From NCBI RefSeq assembly GCF_009858335.1, contig NZ_VMSE01000001.1:868001-932000 (forward strand): a stretch of DNA of 64,000 nt, read 5' to 3'. A model generated the notes under the pieces. The model was not told where the DNA came from, ran no database searches, and saw only the letters and a program-made list of their open reading frames with translations. Shown here in pieces: positions 33,683-43,268 of the stretch (position 1 is the first letter of the stretch; every line of letters begins with the position of its first letter). Source of the DNA: Methylovorus glucosotrophus (lineage in GTDB: Bacteria; Pseudomonadota; Gammaproteobacteria; Burkholderiales; Methylophilaceae). The translations under genes and the position numbers were made by a program.

Positions 33683-34894
33683 CTATGCCTGCTTGAAGGG
33701 CAATACCTTTGCTCCGGCTTTTAACTCGTCTAGATAGTCCGACCATTGCTGCATCATGGCTCGACGTTGGTCGATAAACTTTGTTCGGTTGTAGGCGGCC
33801 CCTAACGCATCTGGCACCTTATGGGCTAGCTGGTGCTCAATGATATGCGGATCAATGTTTAAACGCTCATGCAAGATGGTACGCGCCATTGCTCTAAAGC
33901 CATGCCCGGTTATCTGGGTTTTAGTGTCGTAGCCCATACGTTTTAGAGCCGCATTAATAGCACTTTCGCTCATGGGCTTTAAGGGGGAGTGCCCACCCAT
34001 GAAAACATATTGCCCATGGCCTGAAAGAGGGCGCAGCTCTCGCAATATCTCTACTGCCTGCCGTGACAATGGTACTAGGTGATCTGTTTTGGTTTTGCTC
34101 ACGATATAGCGCCACTCGCCAGCATCTAAATCTATGTCTGACCATTTAGCTGTGCGCAGCTCGCTAGGGCGCACGAAAAGAAGCGGGGCAATACGTAGGG
34201 CGCATTGCACTGTAAATGTGCCTTTAAAACCTTCAATGGCTCGCAGCAGTTCTGCTACATCCTTTGCATCTGTAAATGCTGCCATGTGCTTAACCGAAGT
34301 TGGCGGCAGTGCTCCCTTAAGGTCTGCTGTTACATCTCGGACAGCTCGGCCTGTCTGGACCGCATAACGGAAAACTTGCCCTGATGTTTGTAATGCGCGG
34401 TGGGCTGTTTCAAGAATGCCTAGCTTCTCGATGCGTTTGATGACTTCCAGCACTTGAGGGGCGGTAATGTCAGCAATAGGCTTGCTGCCTAGCCATGGGA
34501 ATATATACAGCTCGAAGCGTCGTAATACCTTGTCTTTGTGGGTATCTGCCTTGGTTGCCATGTGAGAAGCCCACCATTCACGCGCAACCACTTCAAAGCT
34601 ATTTGCAGCTTTATCGGTTGTGGCTGCTTTGGTGGCTTTTTTTGTCTCGCTGGGGTCTATGCCTTGGGCTAACAGTTTGCGCGCATCGTCGCGCCGTTCT
34701 CGTGCCAAGGATATGGAAACATCGGGGTAAACCCCAAGGGCTAGCAGTTTTTGTTTAGCTTGGTAACGATAAGCTAGCCGCCAATACTTCGAGCCGTTAG
34801 GTTGTACCAACAAAAACAGACCGCCTCCATCCGCCATTTTGTAAGGTCTGGCTTCTGGTTTTGCCTTTCTGACTGCTATATCTGATAGCTTCAT
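33683..34894 (-). CDS. P4-type tyrosine integrase of element B
   Basis: The 403-residue enzyme starts MKLSDIAVRKAKPEARPYKM, the DUF4102 N-terminal domain of P4-like integrases (GLFLLVQPNGSKYWRLAYRY). Then come a core-binding domain and the catalytic part with LFVRPSELRTAKWSDID (Arg), HGFRAMARTIL (His-x-x-Arg) and HQLAHKVPDALGAAYNRT (second His and Tyr). The ATG at 34894 matches the family N-terminus; a longer frame from 34954 does not. It stands ~170 bp from tRNA-Met and is the enzyme expected to insert into the tRNA 3' end. Confidence 0.92.
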   Translation of the reverse strand: MKLSDIAVRKAKPEARPYKMADGGGLFLLVQPNGSKYWRLAYRYQAKQKLLALGVYPDVSISLARERRDDARKLLAQGIDPSETKKATKAATTDKAANSFEVVAREWWASHMATKADTHKDKVLRRFELYIFPWLGSKPIADITAPQVLEVIKRIEKLGILETAHRALQTSGQVFRYAVQTGRAVRDVTADLKGALPPTSVKHMAAFTDAKDVAELLRAIEGFKGTFTVQCALRIAPLLFVRPSELRTAKWSDIDLDAGEWRYIVSKTKTDHLVPLSRQAVEILRELRPLSGHGQYVFMGGHSPLKPMSESAINAALKRMGYDTKTQITGHGFRAMARTILHERLNIDPHIIEHQLAHKVPDALGAAYNRTKFIDQRRAMMQQWSDYLDELKAGAKVLPFKQA

Positions 34895-34905
34895 GGTAGC
34901 CCTTT

Positions 34906-34966
34906 GTTGGTACCAAAATTGAAATGTTGGTACAAGTGCTCTAAATATACCCACAATAGTTGGTAC
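34906..34966 (+). repeat. Three GTTGGTAC repeats (integrase arm-site candidates)
   Basis: GTTGGTAC occurs at 34906-34913, 34926-34933 and 34959-34966, between the integrase start and the attachment repeat. Their partners in opposite orientation are at 29591-29642. Confidence 0.55.
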
Positions 34967-34998
34967 ATAGCAATAGACGGGAATAGACGGCAGGCAAC

Positions 34999-35034
34999 AA
35001 AAAACCCCGCAATCTCTAGGATTTACGGGGCTTC
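34999..35034 (-). terminator. Terminator behind tRNA-Met (brought by the element)
   Basis: On the minus strand a GCCCCGTAAATC/GATTGCGGGG stem is followed by six T. It ends tRNA-Met transcription inside the island. Confidence 0.75.
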
Positions 35035-35064
35035 TTGATACTGCTTAGGACACCCTAAGACAGG

Positions 35065-35085
35065 GTATTGGTGGTGATGGGGGGA
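35065..35085 (-). repeat. Attachment repeat at tRNA-Met (attL-like)
   Basis: These 21 bp cover the tRNA 3' end and four bases beyond, and are identical to 19394-19414. They define an island of ~15.7 kb. Confidence 0.85.
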
Positions 35086-35145
35086 CTTGAACCCTCGACC
35101 CCAGGATTATGAATCCTGTGCTCTAACCAGCTGAGCTACATCACC
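35069..35145 (-). tRNA. tRNA-Met (CAT)
   Basis: A 77-nt cloverleaf including an encoded CCA: acceptor stem GGTGATG/CATCACC, D-arm TAGCTCAGCTGGTTAGAGC, anticodon loop TTCATAA with anticodon CAT, and T-arm GAGGGTTCAAGTCCCCC. The AGCTCAGCTGGTTAGAGC D-arm fits an elongator Met tRNA; an Ile2 (lysidine) tRNA with the same anticodon cannot be fully excluded. Its 3' end is the integration target of the island. Confidence 0.93.
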
Positions 35146-35234
35146 GGGTACTGTTGAAACAAGCCCGCTATTGTATTTTCTGAGCGGGTCTTTGTCAAAG
35201 CCAAACTGCGCTTTTTTATTGGCCTGGCGGCGAA

Positions 35235-36320
35235 TTACACGTTAAAGCGGAAGTGGACGACGTCGCCATCCTGCATGATGTATTCCTTGCCTTCCAGGCG
35301 CATTTTTCCGGCTTCCTTGGCGCCTTGCTCGCCTTTGTTTTTCACAAACTCTTCATAGGCGATGACTTCGGCGCGGATGAAGCCGCGTTCGAAGTCGGTG
35401 TGGATGACGCCAGCGGCTTGCGGGGCGGTGGAGCCGCGTTTTACGGTCCAGGCGCGCACTTCTTTCACACCGGCGGTGAAGTAGGTTTGCAGGCCGAGCA
35501 GGCTGTAGGCGGCGCGGATAACGCGATCGAGACCGGGTTCTTCCAGGCCGAGTTCGGTGAGGAACATGGCTTTGTCTTCGTCTTCCAGATCGGCGATTTC
35601 GGATTCGATCTTGGCGCAGATGGCGACCACGGGGGCGTTTTCTGCTTTGCCGAGGTTCACAACCTTATCCAGCAGCGGGTTGTTCTCAAAGCCGCTTTCG
35701 TCCACGTTTGCCAGATACATGACTGGCTTGACGGTGATCAGGCACAGGGGCTTGATCAGTTGCAGCTGGTCGGCATCCAGGCCCAGGGTGCGCACGGGCT
35801 TGCTTTGGTCCAGCCATTTCTGGATTTTTTCGAGTACGGCGCACAGGGCGATGGCTTCTTTGTCGCCAGACTTGGCTTTTTTGCCTTCGCGCTGCAGGGT
35901 TTTTTCTACGGTTTCCATGTCGGAAAGGGCGAGCTCGGTGTTGATGGTTTCGATGTCGTCGAGCGGGTCTACCTTGCCTGCGACGTGTACGACGTTGCCA
36001 TCGTCAAAGCAGCGCACCACGTGGGCAATGGCGTCGGTTTCGCGGATGTTGGCGAGGAACTTGTTGCCCAGGCCTTCGCCTTTGGAGGCGCCTGCCACCA
36101 GACCGGCGATGTCGACGAACTCAACAATCGCGGGTTGTACTTTTTGCGGGTTGACGATGTCGATCAGCGGTTTGAGGCGCGGATCGGGCACTTCCACAAT
36201 GCCGACATTGGGCTCAATGGTACAGAAGGGGTAGTTTTCCGCAGCAATACCGGCACGGGTAATGGCATTGAACAGGGTGGATTTACCAACGTTGGGTAGA
36301 CCGACAATTCCGCATTTCAT
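35235..36320 (-). CDS. ychF: Ribosome-associated GTPase/ATPase YchF
   Basis: The 361-residue protein is full length for the YchF/OLA1 family. The G1 loop is [14 protein letters not shown] (residues ~7-20), G2 contains [11 protein letters not shown]3 is [10 protein letters not shown], and the G4 region (LANVDE) lacks the usual NKxD, consistent with the ATP preference known for the family. A C-terminal TGS domain follows ([35 protein letters not shown], by position ~278-360). YchF binds ribosomes and influences translation and oxidative stress responses. It follows pth in the prs-rplY-pth-ychF operon. Confidence 0.97.
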   Translation of the reverse strand: MKCGIVGLPNVGKSTLFNAITRAGIAAENYPFCTIEPNVGIVEVPDPRLKPLIDIVNPQKVQPAIVEFVDIAGLVAGASKGEGLGNKFLANIRETDAIAHVVRCFDDGNVVHVAGKVDPLDDIETINTELALSDMETVEKTLQREGKKAKSGDKEAIALCAVLEKIQKWLDQSKPVRTLGLDADQLQLIKPLCLITVKPVMYLANVDESGFENNPLLDKVVNLGKAENAPVVAICAKIESEIADLEDEDKAMFLTELGLEEPGLDRVIRAAYSLLGLQTYFTAGVKEVRAWTVKRGSTAPQAAGVIHTDFERGFIRAEVIAYEEFVKNKGEQGAKEAGKMRLEGKEYIMQDGDVVHFRFNV

Positions 36321-36338
36321 ATGGCTCGCCTTTTTTGC

Positions 36339-36926
36339 TTAAACTGCTTTGGGTTTGGTGTGTAACTTGAGCATGGCTTGTTCAAAGCTGCCGGCCAGCA
36401 GCTGGTCGAGCAGGGCCACGCTATCTTCTATGGTGGTTTCTATCAGGCTCATTTCGGCCTTGGCTGGCGCATGCAGCACAAAGTTGACCACGGCTGCGCG
36501 TTCGCCGGGGTGACCAATGCCCAGGCGCAAACGCCAGAATTCATTGGTGCCGAGGTGCGCGGCAATATCTTTGAGGCCATTGTGCCCGCCGTGGCCGCCG
36601 CCTTTTTTCATTTTGACCTGGCCGGGCGGGATATCCAGCTCGTCATGGATCACCAGGATCTCATGCGGCTCTATTTTGTAAAACTTGGCCAGCGCGCCTA
36701 CCGAGCGGCCGCTGGCGTTCATGAATGTGGTGGGCTTGAGCAGCCAGGCTTCTGTGCCGCTGTGCTTGAGTTTGCCTGCCAACCCGTGAAACTTGGCTTC
36801 ATTGGCGAGCTTGCTGCCGGATAATGCCGCCACGCGGTCTATCCACCAGAAACCGGCATTGTGGCGCGTGTCTTCATACTCGCTACCGGGGTTGCCGAGG
36901 CCAACAAAGAGTTTGATGCCGTTCAT
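36339..36926 (-). CDS. pth: Peptidyl-tRNA hydrolase
   Basis: The 195-residue enzyme frees tRNA from peptidyl-tRNA that drops off the ribosome. GLGNPGSEYEDTRHNAGFW contains the catalytic His, TFMNASGRSV the substrate-binding Asn, and HDELDIPPGQVKMKKGGGHGGHNGLK the active-site Asp and Gly-rich loop. The length is normal. It lies between rplY and ychF, the standard order. Confidence 0.97.
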   Translation of the reverse strand: MNGIKLFVGLGNPGSEYEDTRHNAGFWWIDRVAALSGSKLANEAKFHGLAGKLKHSGTEAWLLKPTTFMNASGRSVGALAKFYKIEPHEILVIHDELDIPPGQVKMKKGGGHGGHNGLKDIAAHLGTNEFWRLRLGIGHPGERAAVVNFVLHAPAKAEMSLIETTIEDSVALLDQLLAGSFEQAMLKLHTKPKAV

Positions 36927-36967
36927 GGGTTAAATCAGCTTGGGTTGTCTGTGCAGCAGTATAAATA

Positions 36968-37017
36968 AAGACGCGCGGTCCGAGTGTGCCAGTGATGGGC
37001 TCGGAACGCGCGCTTTA
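36968..37017 (-). terminator. Hairpin behind rplY
   Basis: A long GC-rich stem (GCGCGCGTTCCGAG pairing with CTCGGACCGCGCG) followed by TCTTTATTT on the minus strand. It may end or attenuate transcription before pth. Confidence 0.7.
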
Positions 37018-37036
37018 AGCCGCTTGCAGAAAAAAC

Positions 37037-37654
37037 TTATTCTGCTGCTGGTGCGTCAGCGGTTTCTTCTTCAGCAGCTGCACCGCCACGTGGCACGGAG
37101 ATGGATGCAACAGCTGCATCGTTTTCGTGTGCCAGTTGTACAAATTCAACGCCCTTAGGCAGCTTGATTTGTGACAGGTGGATGCTGTGGCCGGCTTCCA
37201 GGGTTGCCAGGTCAACTTCGATGAACTCTGGCAGGTCTTTTGGCAGGCAGCTTACGTCAGCTTCGGTCAGGATGTGGGTTACCACACCGCCAGACAGCTT
37301 CACGCCAGGAGCGATGTCCTGGTTGATGAAGTGCAATGGCACCTTAACGTGCAGCTTTTCAGTAGCGCTTACGCGTTGGAAGTCGATGTGCTGAATGGTG
37401 TTGCGTACGGGGTGCATCTGGTAGTCACGCAGAACAACTTGTTCCTTCTTGCCATCCAGGTTCAGAGTCAGGATGGAAGCGTGGAAAGCTTCGTGACGGA
37501 ATTCCAGGAACAGCGCCTTGTGGTCAAACTCAACGCTAACTGCGTCTTTGCTTGCACCGTAGACGATGCCAGGCACCTTGCCTGCGCGACGAAGGCGGCG
37601 GCTCGCACCCGTACCTTGGTTTTCGCGCTTAACGGCGGTAATTTCGATTTGCAT
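37037..37654 (-). CDS. rplY: 50S ribosomal protein L25 (Ctc type)
   Basis: The 205-residue protein is the long Ctc form. The N-terminal 5S-rRNA-binding domain ([29 protein letters not shown]) and the C-terminal TL5 beta domain ([44 protein letters not shown]) are both present. The tail is Ala/Glu-rich. The gene follows prs after an 83-nt gap. Confidence 0.97.
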   Translation of the reverse strand: MQIEITAVKRENQGTGASRRLRRAGKVPGIVYGASKDAVSVEFDHKALFLEFRHEAFHASILTLNLDGKKEQVVLRDYQMHPVRNTIQHIDFQRVSATEKLHVKVPLHFINQDIAPGVKLSGGVVTHILTEADVSCLPKDLPEFIEVDLATLEAGHSIHLSQIKLPKGVEFVQLAHENDAAVASISVPRGGAAAEEETADAPAAE

Positions 37655-37737
37655 GGTACTACTCCTTAATTAACTGCTATCCGCGACCAGATAACAGGGT
37701 TGTGAGTGCAGGGCCTTGTGAGCTCTGCGCTCGAAAC

Positions 37738-38688
37738 TTAATCCATAAACAGCGAGCTGACCGAGTCTTCGCGGCTAATGCGGCGGATGGTTTCGGCAAA
37801 CAGCTCAGCGGTTGAAAGCTGACGAATCTTGTGGCATGCAGCGGCATCGGCGCGCAATGGAATGGTGTCGGTGACCACCAGTTCATCCAGTTGCGAGCTG
37901 GTGATGCGCTCTACAGCCGGGCCGGACAATACCGGGTGGGTGCTGTAGGCGACCACTTTGGATGCGCCTTGCTCTTTCAGGGCAATGGCGGCTTCGCACA
38001 GGGTGTTGGCGGTGTCGACCATGTCGTCCATCAGCACACAGGTACGGCCGGCAACATCACCGATAATATTCATGACCTTGGCCACATTGGGCTTGGGGCG
38101 GCGCTTGTCGATAATCGCCAGGTCGGAACCCAGTTGCTTGGCGGCCGCACGGGCACGCACTACACCGCCAACATCGGGCGATACCACCACCAGATTTTCG
38201 TGCTTTTGCTTCAGCAGATCATCCAGCAGGATAGGGGTCGCGTAGATATTGTCGACGGGAATATCGAAGAAGCCTTGAATCTGGTCAGAGTGCAAATCCA
38301 TGGTCAGCAGGCGGTTAACACCTACGCTGGTGAGCATGTTGGCAACGACCTTGGCGGTAATGGCAACACGTGCGGAACGCGGGCGGCGATCCTGACGTGA
38401 GTAACCGAGATAAGGAATCGCTGCGGTGATGCGGCCAGCAGAGGAGCGACGCAGCGCGTCGACCATCACCATGACTTCCATCAGGTTGTCGTTGGTGGGC
38501 ATGCAGGTGGATTGCAGAACGAAGACATCCTTGCCGCGCACATTGTCGAGCAGTTCAATCATGACTTCGCCATCGCTAAAGCGATCTACCGTGGCACGGC
38601 CAAGGCCGATACCCAGGTGGCTGACTACTGCTTCGGCTAGCTTTGGATTGGCTGTGCCGGTAAATACCATCATGTCGCCATTGGCCAC
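37738..38688 (-). CDS. prs: Ribose-phosphate pyrophosphokinase
   Basis: The 316-residue enzyme makes PRPP from ribose 5-phosphate and ATP, for nucleotide, His and Trp synthesis. Visible motifs are [33 protein letters not shown], the [17 protein letters not shown] metal/ATP flexible region and the PRPP loop [13 protein letters not shown]. The length is normal. It sits directly behind tRNA-Gln in the conserved ispE-tRNA-Gln-prs order. Confidence 0.98.
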   Translation of the reverse strand: MANGDMMVFTGTANPKLAEAVVSHLGIGLGRATVDRFSDGEVMIELLDNVRGKDVFVLQSTCMPTNDNLMEVMVMVDALRRSSAGRITAAIPYLGYSRQDRRPRSARVAITAKVVANMLTSVGVNRLLTMDLHSDQIQGFFDIPVDNIYATPILLDDLLKQKHENLVVVSPDVGGVVRARAAAKQLGSDLAIIDKRRPKPNVAKVMNIIGDVAGRTCVLMDDMVDTANTLCEAAIALKEQGASKVVAYSTHPVLSGPAVERITSSQLDELVVTDTIPLRADAAACHKIRQLSTAELFAETIRRISREDSVSSLFMD

Positions 38689-38718
38689 AGTCGGGATTCC
38701 TTGTAGGTCAAAAAAATA

Positions 38719-38746
38719 AAAAAGCGTGTATAGCTACACGCTTTTA
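38719..38746 (-). terminator. Hairpin between tRNA-Gln and prs
   Basis: AAAAGCGTGTAGC/GCTACACGC-type stem followed by a long T run on the minus strand. It lies behind tRNA-Gln and just before prs, so it is probably a partial terminator or processing signal. Confidence 0.7.
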
Positions 38747-38754
38747 ATGCATTC

Positions 38755-38831
38755 TGGCTGGGGAAGAAGGATTCGAACCTTCGCATGCCGGAATCAAAAT
38801 CCGGTGCCTTAACCAGCTTGGCGACTCCCCA
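38755..38831 (-). tRNA. tRNA-Gln (TTG)
   Basis: A 77-nt cloverleaf with encoded CCA: acceptor TGGGGAG, D-arm GCCAAGCTGGTTAAGGC, anticodon loop TTTTGAT with anticodon TTG, and T-arm GAAGGTTCGAATCCTTC. The TGGGG start is typical of bacterial Gln tRNAs. It lies 14 nt behind ispE. Confidence 0.95.
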
Positions 38832-38844
38832 TTTGATCTTAAAT

Positions 38845-39705
38845 CTACACGTTTTTTACAAGGTCATAAAGTGGATGCTTTTCCAACCCTTTTGCCACAC
38901 ATGAAAACACCGGAAGACCCGCTATTTTCGATGGCACCTGAGCAAGAATCGCTTCTGCTTCTGCCTGGCTATCAACGCTGATGAACACTGAAGCGCCTGA
39001 TCCGCTCATGCGTGCCGGTGAGAATTGATTTAACCAACTCAGACTGGCGCCGACTGCGGGATGCTGCTGGCAAACTACAGTTTCAAGGTCGTTGTGAACC
39101 ATGCCCCTTGAAAAGTCCGCTATTGTCGTGAGTTTTGTATCCCTTGTCAATTCCTTCGACGCAAAAACTTCAGCAGTCGAGACGTTGACTTGTGGCGTCA
39201 ACAGCACATACCACGCTGGATTCAAGGAGATAGGTGATAATTTTTCTCCTACACCTTCTGCCCAGGCATTCTGTCCAAAAACAAATACCGGCACATCGGC
39301 GCCGAGTTGCAGGCCGAGGGTGATCAGGGTCTGGCGATCAAGCTGCAGATCCCATAGATGGTTCAGCGCCAGCAGCATGGTCGCCGCGTCAGAACTGCCG
39401 CCGCCCAGGCCGCCACCCATGGGGATGCGCTTTTCAATCTTGATATCGACGCCGCGTTTACAGCCCGTGTGCTGTTGCAACAGGCGGGCGGCGCGCACGC
39501 ACAGATCGCGCTCAGCCGGCACGCCGGGGACGTCGGTAATGCGGTTTACCTCGCCATCCTCACGTACGCGCAGTTGCAGCGTGTCGGAAAAATCCAGCAG
39601 GCGGAATACGGTCTGCAGCAAATGGTAGCCATCAGCGCGCTGACCGGTAATGTGCAGGAAGAGATTGATTTTGGCCGGGGCCGGATAGGTGTGAAAGTCG
39701 GTCAT
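38845..39705 (-). CDS. ispE: 4-diphosphocytidyl-2-C-methyl-D-erythritol kinase
   Basis: The 286-residue GHMP kinase phosphorylates CDP-methylerythritol in the MEP isoprenoid pathway. [20 protein letters not shown] is the N-terminal motif, [20 protein letters not shown] the ATP loop, and [11 protein letters not shown] the third motif. I start at 39705 ([14 protein letters not shown]), only 4 nt after the lolB stop; longer frames add non-conserved residues overlapping lolB. Confidence 0.96.
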   Translation of the reverse strand: MTDFHTYPAPAKINLFLHITGQRADGYHLLQTVFRLLDFSDTLQLRVREDGEVNRITDVPGVPAERDLCVRAARLLQQHTGCKRGVDIKIEKRIPMGGGLGGGSSDAATMLLALNHLWDLQLDRQTLITLGLQLGADVPVFVFGQNAWAEGVGEKLSPISLNPAWYVLLTPQVNVSTAEVFASKELTRDTKLTTIADFSRGMVHNDLETVVCQQHPAVGASLSWLNQFSPARMSGSGASVFISVDSQAEAEAILAQVPSKIAGLPVFSCVAKGLEKHPLYDLVKNV

Positions 39706-39709
39706 GGCG

Positions 39710-40345
39710 TTATGGCTTGGATTGCAATGCGCTGGTGTCATTGCTGTCATCGATATTCCAGCGCTCGACGATCAGCTTGAGATTCAGTTGCAGGCTTTTC
39801 ATGTAAATTTTGTGGGGCAGGTCGTACTGGCCAACGCGCTGGTACTGGCTGTATTCAATGTCCCAGCCATCCTGCTTCAGGCGGGTGAGGCGGCCCTGTT
39901 CATCCCATATCGCTTCATGGGGCGCAGCGGTGGGGCGGCCCAGCGCCCAGTCATGCAAACCTTGCATGGGCAGGCGCCAGCCCAGGTTTTGTTCGGTCAG
40001 GGTTTCGGCATCCTGCGCGCGCAGGGTTTTCTGGTCACTGGTCACTAGCGTGACGCCGCCTGGGTCTTTATCTATGGTCGCGACTTGCGAGCCCAGGGGC
40101 GAAAATAGCGCCACCTGGTCAGTGGCGGGCTGGTGATTCCAGGTAAAGCCGCCGGAGAAGCCCTGCTTTTGCGTCTGCACGCCTATGCGGCCTTTCAGGT
40201 CGAACGCTTGCAGGGTTTGCAGGCTGGCAAGGTGCTTGCGATGCACCTCTTCATTGGCCACCGGGCGCGATGGCGTGGTGGTACAGGCAGAAATCAAGAG
40301 GGCCGCCATGAAAAGCGGCCCCCGCAGAAGCACACGCACGTTCAT
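39710..40345 (-). CDS. lolB: Outer-membrane lipoprotein LolB
   Basis: The 211-residue lipoprotein receives lipoproteins from LolA and inserts them into the outer membrane. The lipobox is LLISAC. The body has the single-domain beta-barrel pattern ([54 protein letters not shown]). It starts on the last base of the TPR gene and precedes ispE, the normal neighbour. Confidence 0.95.
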   Translation of the reverse strand: MNVRVLLRGPLFMAALLISACTTTPSRPVANEEVHRKHLASLQTLQAFDLKGRIGVQTQKQGFSGGFTWNHQPATDQVALFSPLGSQVATIDKDPGGVTLVTSDQKTLRAQDAETLTEQNLGWRLPMQGLHDWALGRPTAAPHEAIWDEQGRLTRLKQDGWDIEYSQYQRVGQYDLPHKIYMKSLQLNLKLIVERWNIDDSNDTSALQSKP

Positions 40346-42057
40346 CAGTTCTTGAACTTCTGCGCTGTCTTGATCAGAACTTCATTATCGGGAAATACCT
40401 TGAGGGCGGATTCCCAGGTTTGCACGGCTTCGTCCTTCTTGCCCTGGTGCCACAAAACTTCGCCCAAATGCGCGGCAATTTCGGGGTCAGGCTGCTGCGA
40501 GTAGGCCTGGCGCAGGTAATTGCTTGCAGCGTCCAGCTTGCCCATGCGGTATTGCACCCAGCCCATGCTATCGAGGATGTAATGATCATCCGGGCTCAAG
40601 GCCAGCGCTTGCTGAATCAGCTTGTGGGCTTCATCCAGCTTGAGGTTGCGATCCGCCAGGCTGTAGCCGAGGGCGTTGTAGGCTTGCGCAAAATCCGGCT
40701 TCAGCTTGATCAGCTTGCGCAGTTCTTTTTCAGCAATATCAAACTGACCGATGCGCTCGGCGGCCATGGCGTAGTCGTAAATGATCTCGGGGGTGTTAGG
40801 CAGCGTTGCAACGGTTTGCCCCAGCAGATCGTAAGCTTCCTGATAGCGTTTCATCTTGCCGAGCAGGCTGGCCTGCATCTGCATGGAAAGCGCTTCCTGC
40901 TCGTTGGTCAACTCGGGAATATTGCGCAGTACCTGCAAGGCGGCATCAATACCCTGGGTGCGGGCCACAATGCCGGCAATGTTGAATTGCGCATCCAGAT
41001 AGCGATCACCCGGCTTCACACGGTTGTACCAGGCCAGCGCCAGCTTGTCGTCATTCTGTTTCTCGGCGATTTGCCCCAGGTAGATAAACACCTGATCGGG
41101 GTTTTTGAAACCAGCGGCCAGCCCGTCCTGGAAATACTTTTCCGCATCGCCAAGTTCATTCGCCTGAATCGACAGCAGACCAACAACAACCATGATTTCA
41201 GGATTGTTCTTGGACGCGGAAATCAGCTTGATGAACTCAGGTTTGGCTTCGTCAAAGCGTTTCTGGTTGATCAGCAGGCGCGCCATGGTCAGCCGGACTT
41301 CGTTGGCATTTTCATTGGCGCTGAGGAATTGCTTGTAGAAATTGATGGCAGCGTCTGGCGATTGCAAATACAGAATCTGGCCTTTGAGCAGCGCGCTCAT
41401 TTCCCAGCCTGGGCTCAGCTTCTCTGCGGTATCAAGCTCGCTCATGGCAAGCTCTACCTTGCCCGCGGCAAGTGCCGAATTGGCAATGGTGAAATGCGCT
41501 TCCGGCAGATCAGGGTAGGGCGCTGCCAGCTCCTGCACCAGCGTCAGCACCGCGTTTTTGTCGGTCTGCTTTGCCAGCAGGCTGTTCAGGTAAAGAAAGC
41601 CATTGGCACGGGTATCTTCTTTCGCCAGCAGTTTCTGCAAGAAAGGCTTGGCTTCATTGAGCTTGCCCGCATTCACGAATAATTCGGTGCTGGCTTGCTG
41701 CGCTTCGGTTGAACTGGGGTCCAGCTCGCTCCACAGGCTCACCGCTTGTGTGACCAGGCGCGGCTTGTTGCCGTACACGGCGGCTTTGGCAGCGCGCTCA
41801 GCCAGGCGCGGGTCGCGGCTGGATTTGGCCAGATCGAGAAAAATCGAGCTGGCAAGTTCGAGATCGCCCCGTTGCCCGGCGACTTCGCCAATCAGATACT
41901 TATAAACGAAGGCGCCCGTCAGCTCTGTTTGTGGAACGGGGGCGGGCTTGGACTTGGCAGATTCTGATTTGGATGGTTCGGCTGCCTGAGCAGAGAGGCT
42001 GGCAATGGAGGCCAGACTTAACAAAACAGCTAGCGTGAGTTTGCGGGGATTAGGCAT
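40345..42057 (-). CDS. Exported tetratricopeptide repeat protein
   Basis: The 570-residue product has a signal peptide (MPNPRKLTLAVLLSLASIASLSAQA) and then about twelve TPR-type helical pairs, clearest at the C-terminus (PDFAQAYNALGYSLADRNLKL, DDHYILDSMGWVQYRMGKLD). It should act as a periplasmic or outer-membrane scaffold. The same gene precedes lolB in many betaproteobacteria, often next to mutM; here a transporter operon lies between it and mutM. Confidence 0.88.
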   Translation of the reverse strand: MPNPRKLTLAVLLSLASIASLSAQAAEPSKSESAKSKPAPVPQTELTGAFVYKYLIGEVAGQRGDLELASSIFLDLAKSSRDPRLAERAAKAAVYGNKPRLVTQAVSLWSELDPSSTEAQQASTELFVNAGKLNEAKPFLQKLLAKEDTRANGFLYLNSLLAKQTDKNAVLTLVQELAAPYPDLPEAHFTIANSALAAGKVELAMSELDTAEKLSPGWEMSALLKGQILYLQSPDAAINFYKQFLSANENANEVRLTMARLLINQKRFDEAKPEFIKLISASKNNPEIMVVVGLLSIQANELGDAEKYFQDGLAAGFKNPDQVFIYLGQIAEKQNDDKLALAWYNRVKPGDRYLDAQFNIAGIVARTQGIDAALQVLRNIPELTNEQEALSMQMQASLLGKMKRYQEAYDLLGQTVATLPNTPEIIYDYAMAAERIGQFDIAEKELRKLIKLKPDFAQAYNALGYSLADRNLKLDEAHKLIQQALALSPDDHYILDSMGWVQYRMGKLDAASNYLRQAYSQQPDPEIAAHLGEVLWHQGKKDEAVQTWESALKVFPDNEVLIKTAQKFKN

Positions 42058-42239
42058 GAGTGAAAAGTGTTCTCGATACTCGGTGTGGTTGCGATAAATT
42101 CTGGCTGATGGCTTAAATGCTTAGTCCGTGACAGTGTTGGCAAGTTCATCCATAATGATTTCTGACTATAGCTTTTTGGATAGAACTTTCCAATAGAATT
42201 TAATTCTATTTGCATGTACTTTGAATATATGACCCCTAA

Positions 42240-42266
42240 CGCTTGACAGTTGTCAGGCGTTTTTTT
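42240..42266 (+). promoter_or_regulatory. Hairpin with T run that also contains a TTGACA box
   Basis: CGCTTGACA-GT-TGTCAGGCG followed by seven T looks like a plus-strand rho-independent terminator. The same bases also give TTGACA, a 17-bp spacer and TAATTT, a possible promoter for the ABC operon starting at 42307. Which reading is right cannot be decided here. Confidence 0.5.
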
Positions 42267-42306
42267 AATTTAGCAGCCCTTCACCCGGAGTGTACCAACT
42301 TCAATT

Positions 42307-43239
42307 ATGACTACTGTAACCGTTGAGGCCCGCGAGCTTACGCGCATCTATGGGGGGCGCGAAGCAGTTCGCGATGTGAGTTTTACCCTGAACAAAGGGG
42401 AAGTCTTGGGTTTTCTCGGGCCGAATGGTGCGGGCAAGTCCACTTCCATGAAAATGCTGACCGGCAACCTGGCGCCAAGCAAGGGTAGCGTCAAGATCTG
42501 TGGTATCGACATGATCGAGAACCCCAAGGAAGCCAAGGCGCTGATTGGGTATTTGCCAGAGCAGCCACCGCTTTATCGCGAGCTGACCGTCGATGAGTTT
42601 CTGGCGATTGCGGCGCGGTTGCACCGGGTGAGTGGCAGTCATGTCAAAAAGGCCGTGCGCATTGCCAAAGAGCGATGTGGTCTGACAGAGATGGGTGGCC
42701 GCCTGATTGAAAATCTCTCCAAGGGTTACCAGCAGCGCGTTGGTATTGCCCAGGCCATCATCCACAATCCCATGGTCGTCATTCTGGATGAGCCTACCGT
42801 CGGTCTTGATCCTATTCAGATTCGTGATATTCGTAACCTGATCAAGGAATTGGGTGGCGAGCACAGCGTGATCCTCTCTACGCATATCCTGCCTGAAGTT
42901 GAAATGGTCTGTGACCGCGTACAGATCATTCACAAAGGTCAGATGGTGTTCAATGGCTCCATTGATATCTTGAAACAGCAGCGTCATGGCAACCGCCTCC
43001 TGGTGGGTCTGAGCCGCGCTCCTGCCAATGAAGAATTGCTGAAAATCCCCGGAATCACGTCGGTGGAATCCCTGCCTAGCGGCCTCTTGCGTGTGCGTCA
43101 TGCCGAAGGCGGCGCCCCGGCCGAATTGCTGGTGCAGGCGGCGGTTAATCAGAACTGGGGTCTTTACCAGATCAATCCTGACCAGACCAGTCTGGAAGAA
43201 GTCTTCGTTCAACTCACCTTCCAGGAGCAGGCTGCTTAA
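42307..43239 (+). CDS. ABC transporter ATP-binding protein (GldA/ABC-2 type)
   Basis: The 310-residue ATPase has Walker A GPNGAGKST, Q-loop GYLPEQPPLY, signature LSKGYQQRVGIAQAI, Walker B VVILDEPTVGLDP and the H-loop THILPE. A ~90-residue C-terminal domain follows, as in GldA-like export ATPases. It heads a four-gene operon with an ABC-2 permease, a GldG-like protein and a DUF4340 protein. This set is known in gliding Bacteroidetes (GldA-GldF-GldG) and as an uncharacterised exporter in proteobacteria; the substrate is unknown. Confidence 0.92.
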   Translation: MTTVTVEARELTRIYGGREAVRDVSFTLNKGEVLGFLGPNGAGKSTSMKMLTGNLAPSKGSVKICGIDMIENPKEAKALIGYLPEQPPLYRELTVDEFLAIAARLHRVSGSHVKKAVRIAKERCGLTEMGGRLIENLSKGYQQRVGIAQAIIHNPMVVILDEPTVGLDPIQIRDIRNLIKELGGEHSVILSTHILPEVEMVCDRVQIIHKGQMVFNGSIDILKQQRHGNRLLVGLSRAPANEELLKIPGITSVESLPSGLLRVRHAEGGAPAELLVQAAVNQNWGLYQINPDQTSLEEVFVQLTFQEQAA

Positions 43240-43268
43240 GCCCGCTCTGCTGATAGAAAGCGTTTGTC

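Noticed and set aside
35253..36299. Long plus-strand frame of 348 codons opposite ychF
   Set aside because: It is exactly antisense to the conserved YchF gene. Its Gly/Phe/Val-rich product is what the opposite strand of such a gene gives.
40420..41682. Long plus-strand frame of 420 codons opposite the TPR gene
   Set aside because: Antisense to a signal-peptide TPR protein next to lolB. The composition is biased and there is no ribosome site.
42301..43212. Minus-strand frame of 303 codons opposite the ABC ATPase
   Set aside because: The plus strand has all ABC motifs; the minus frame has none.
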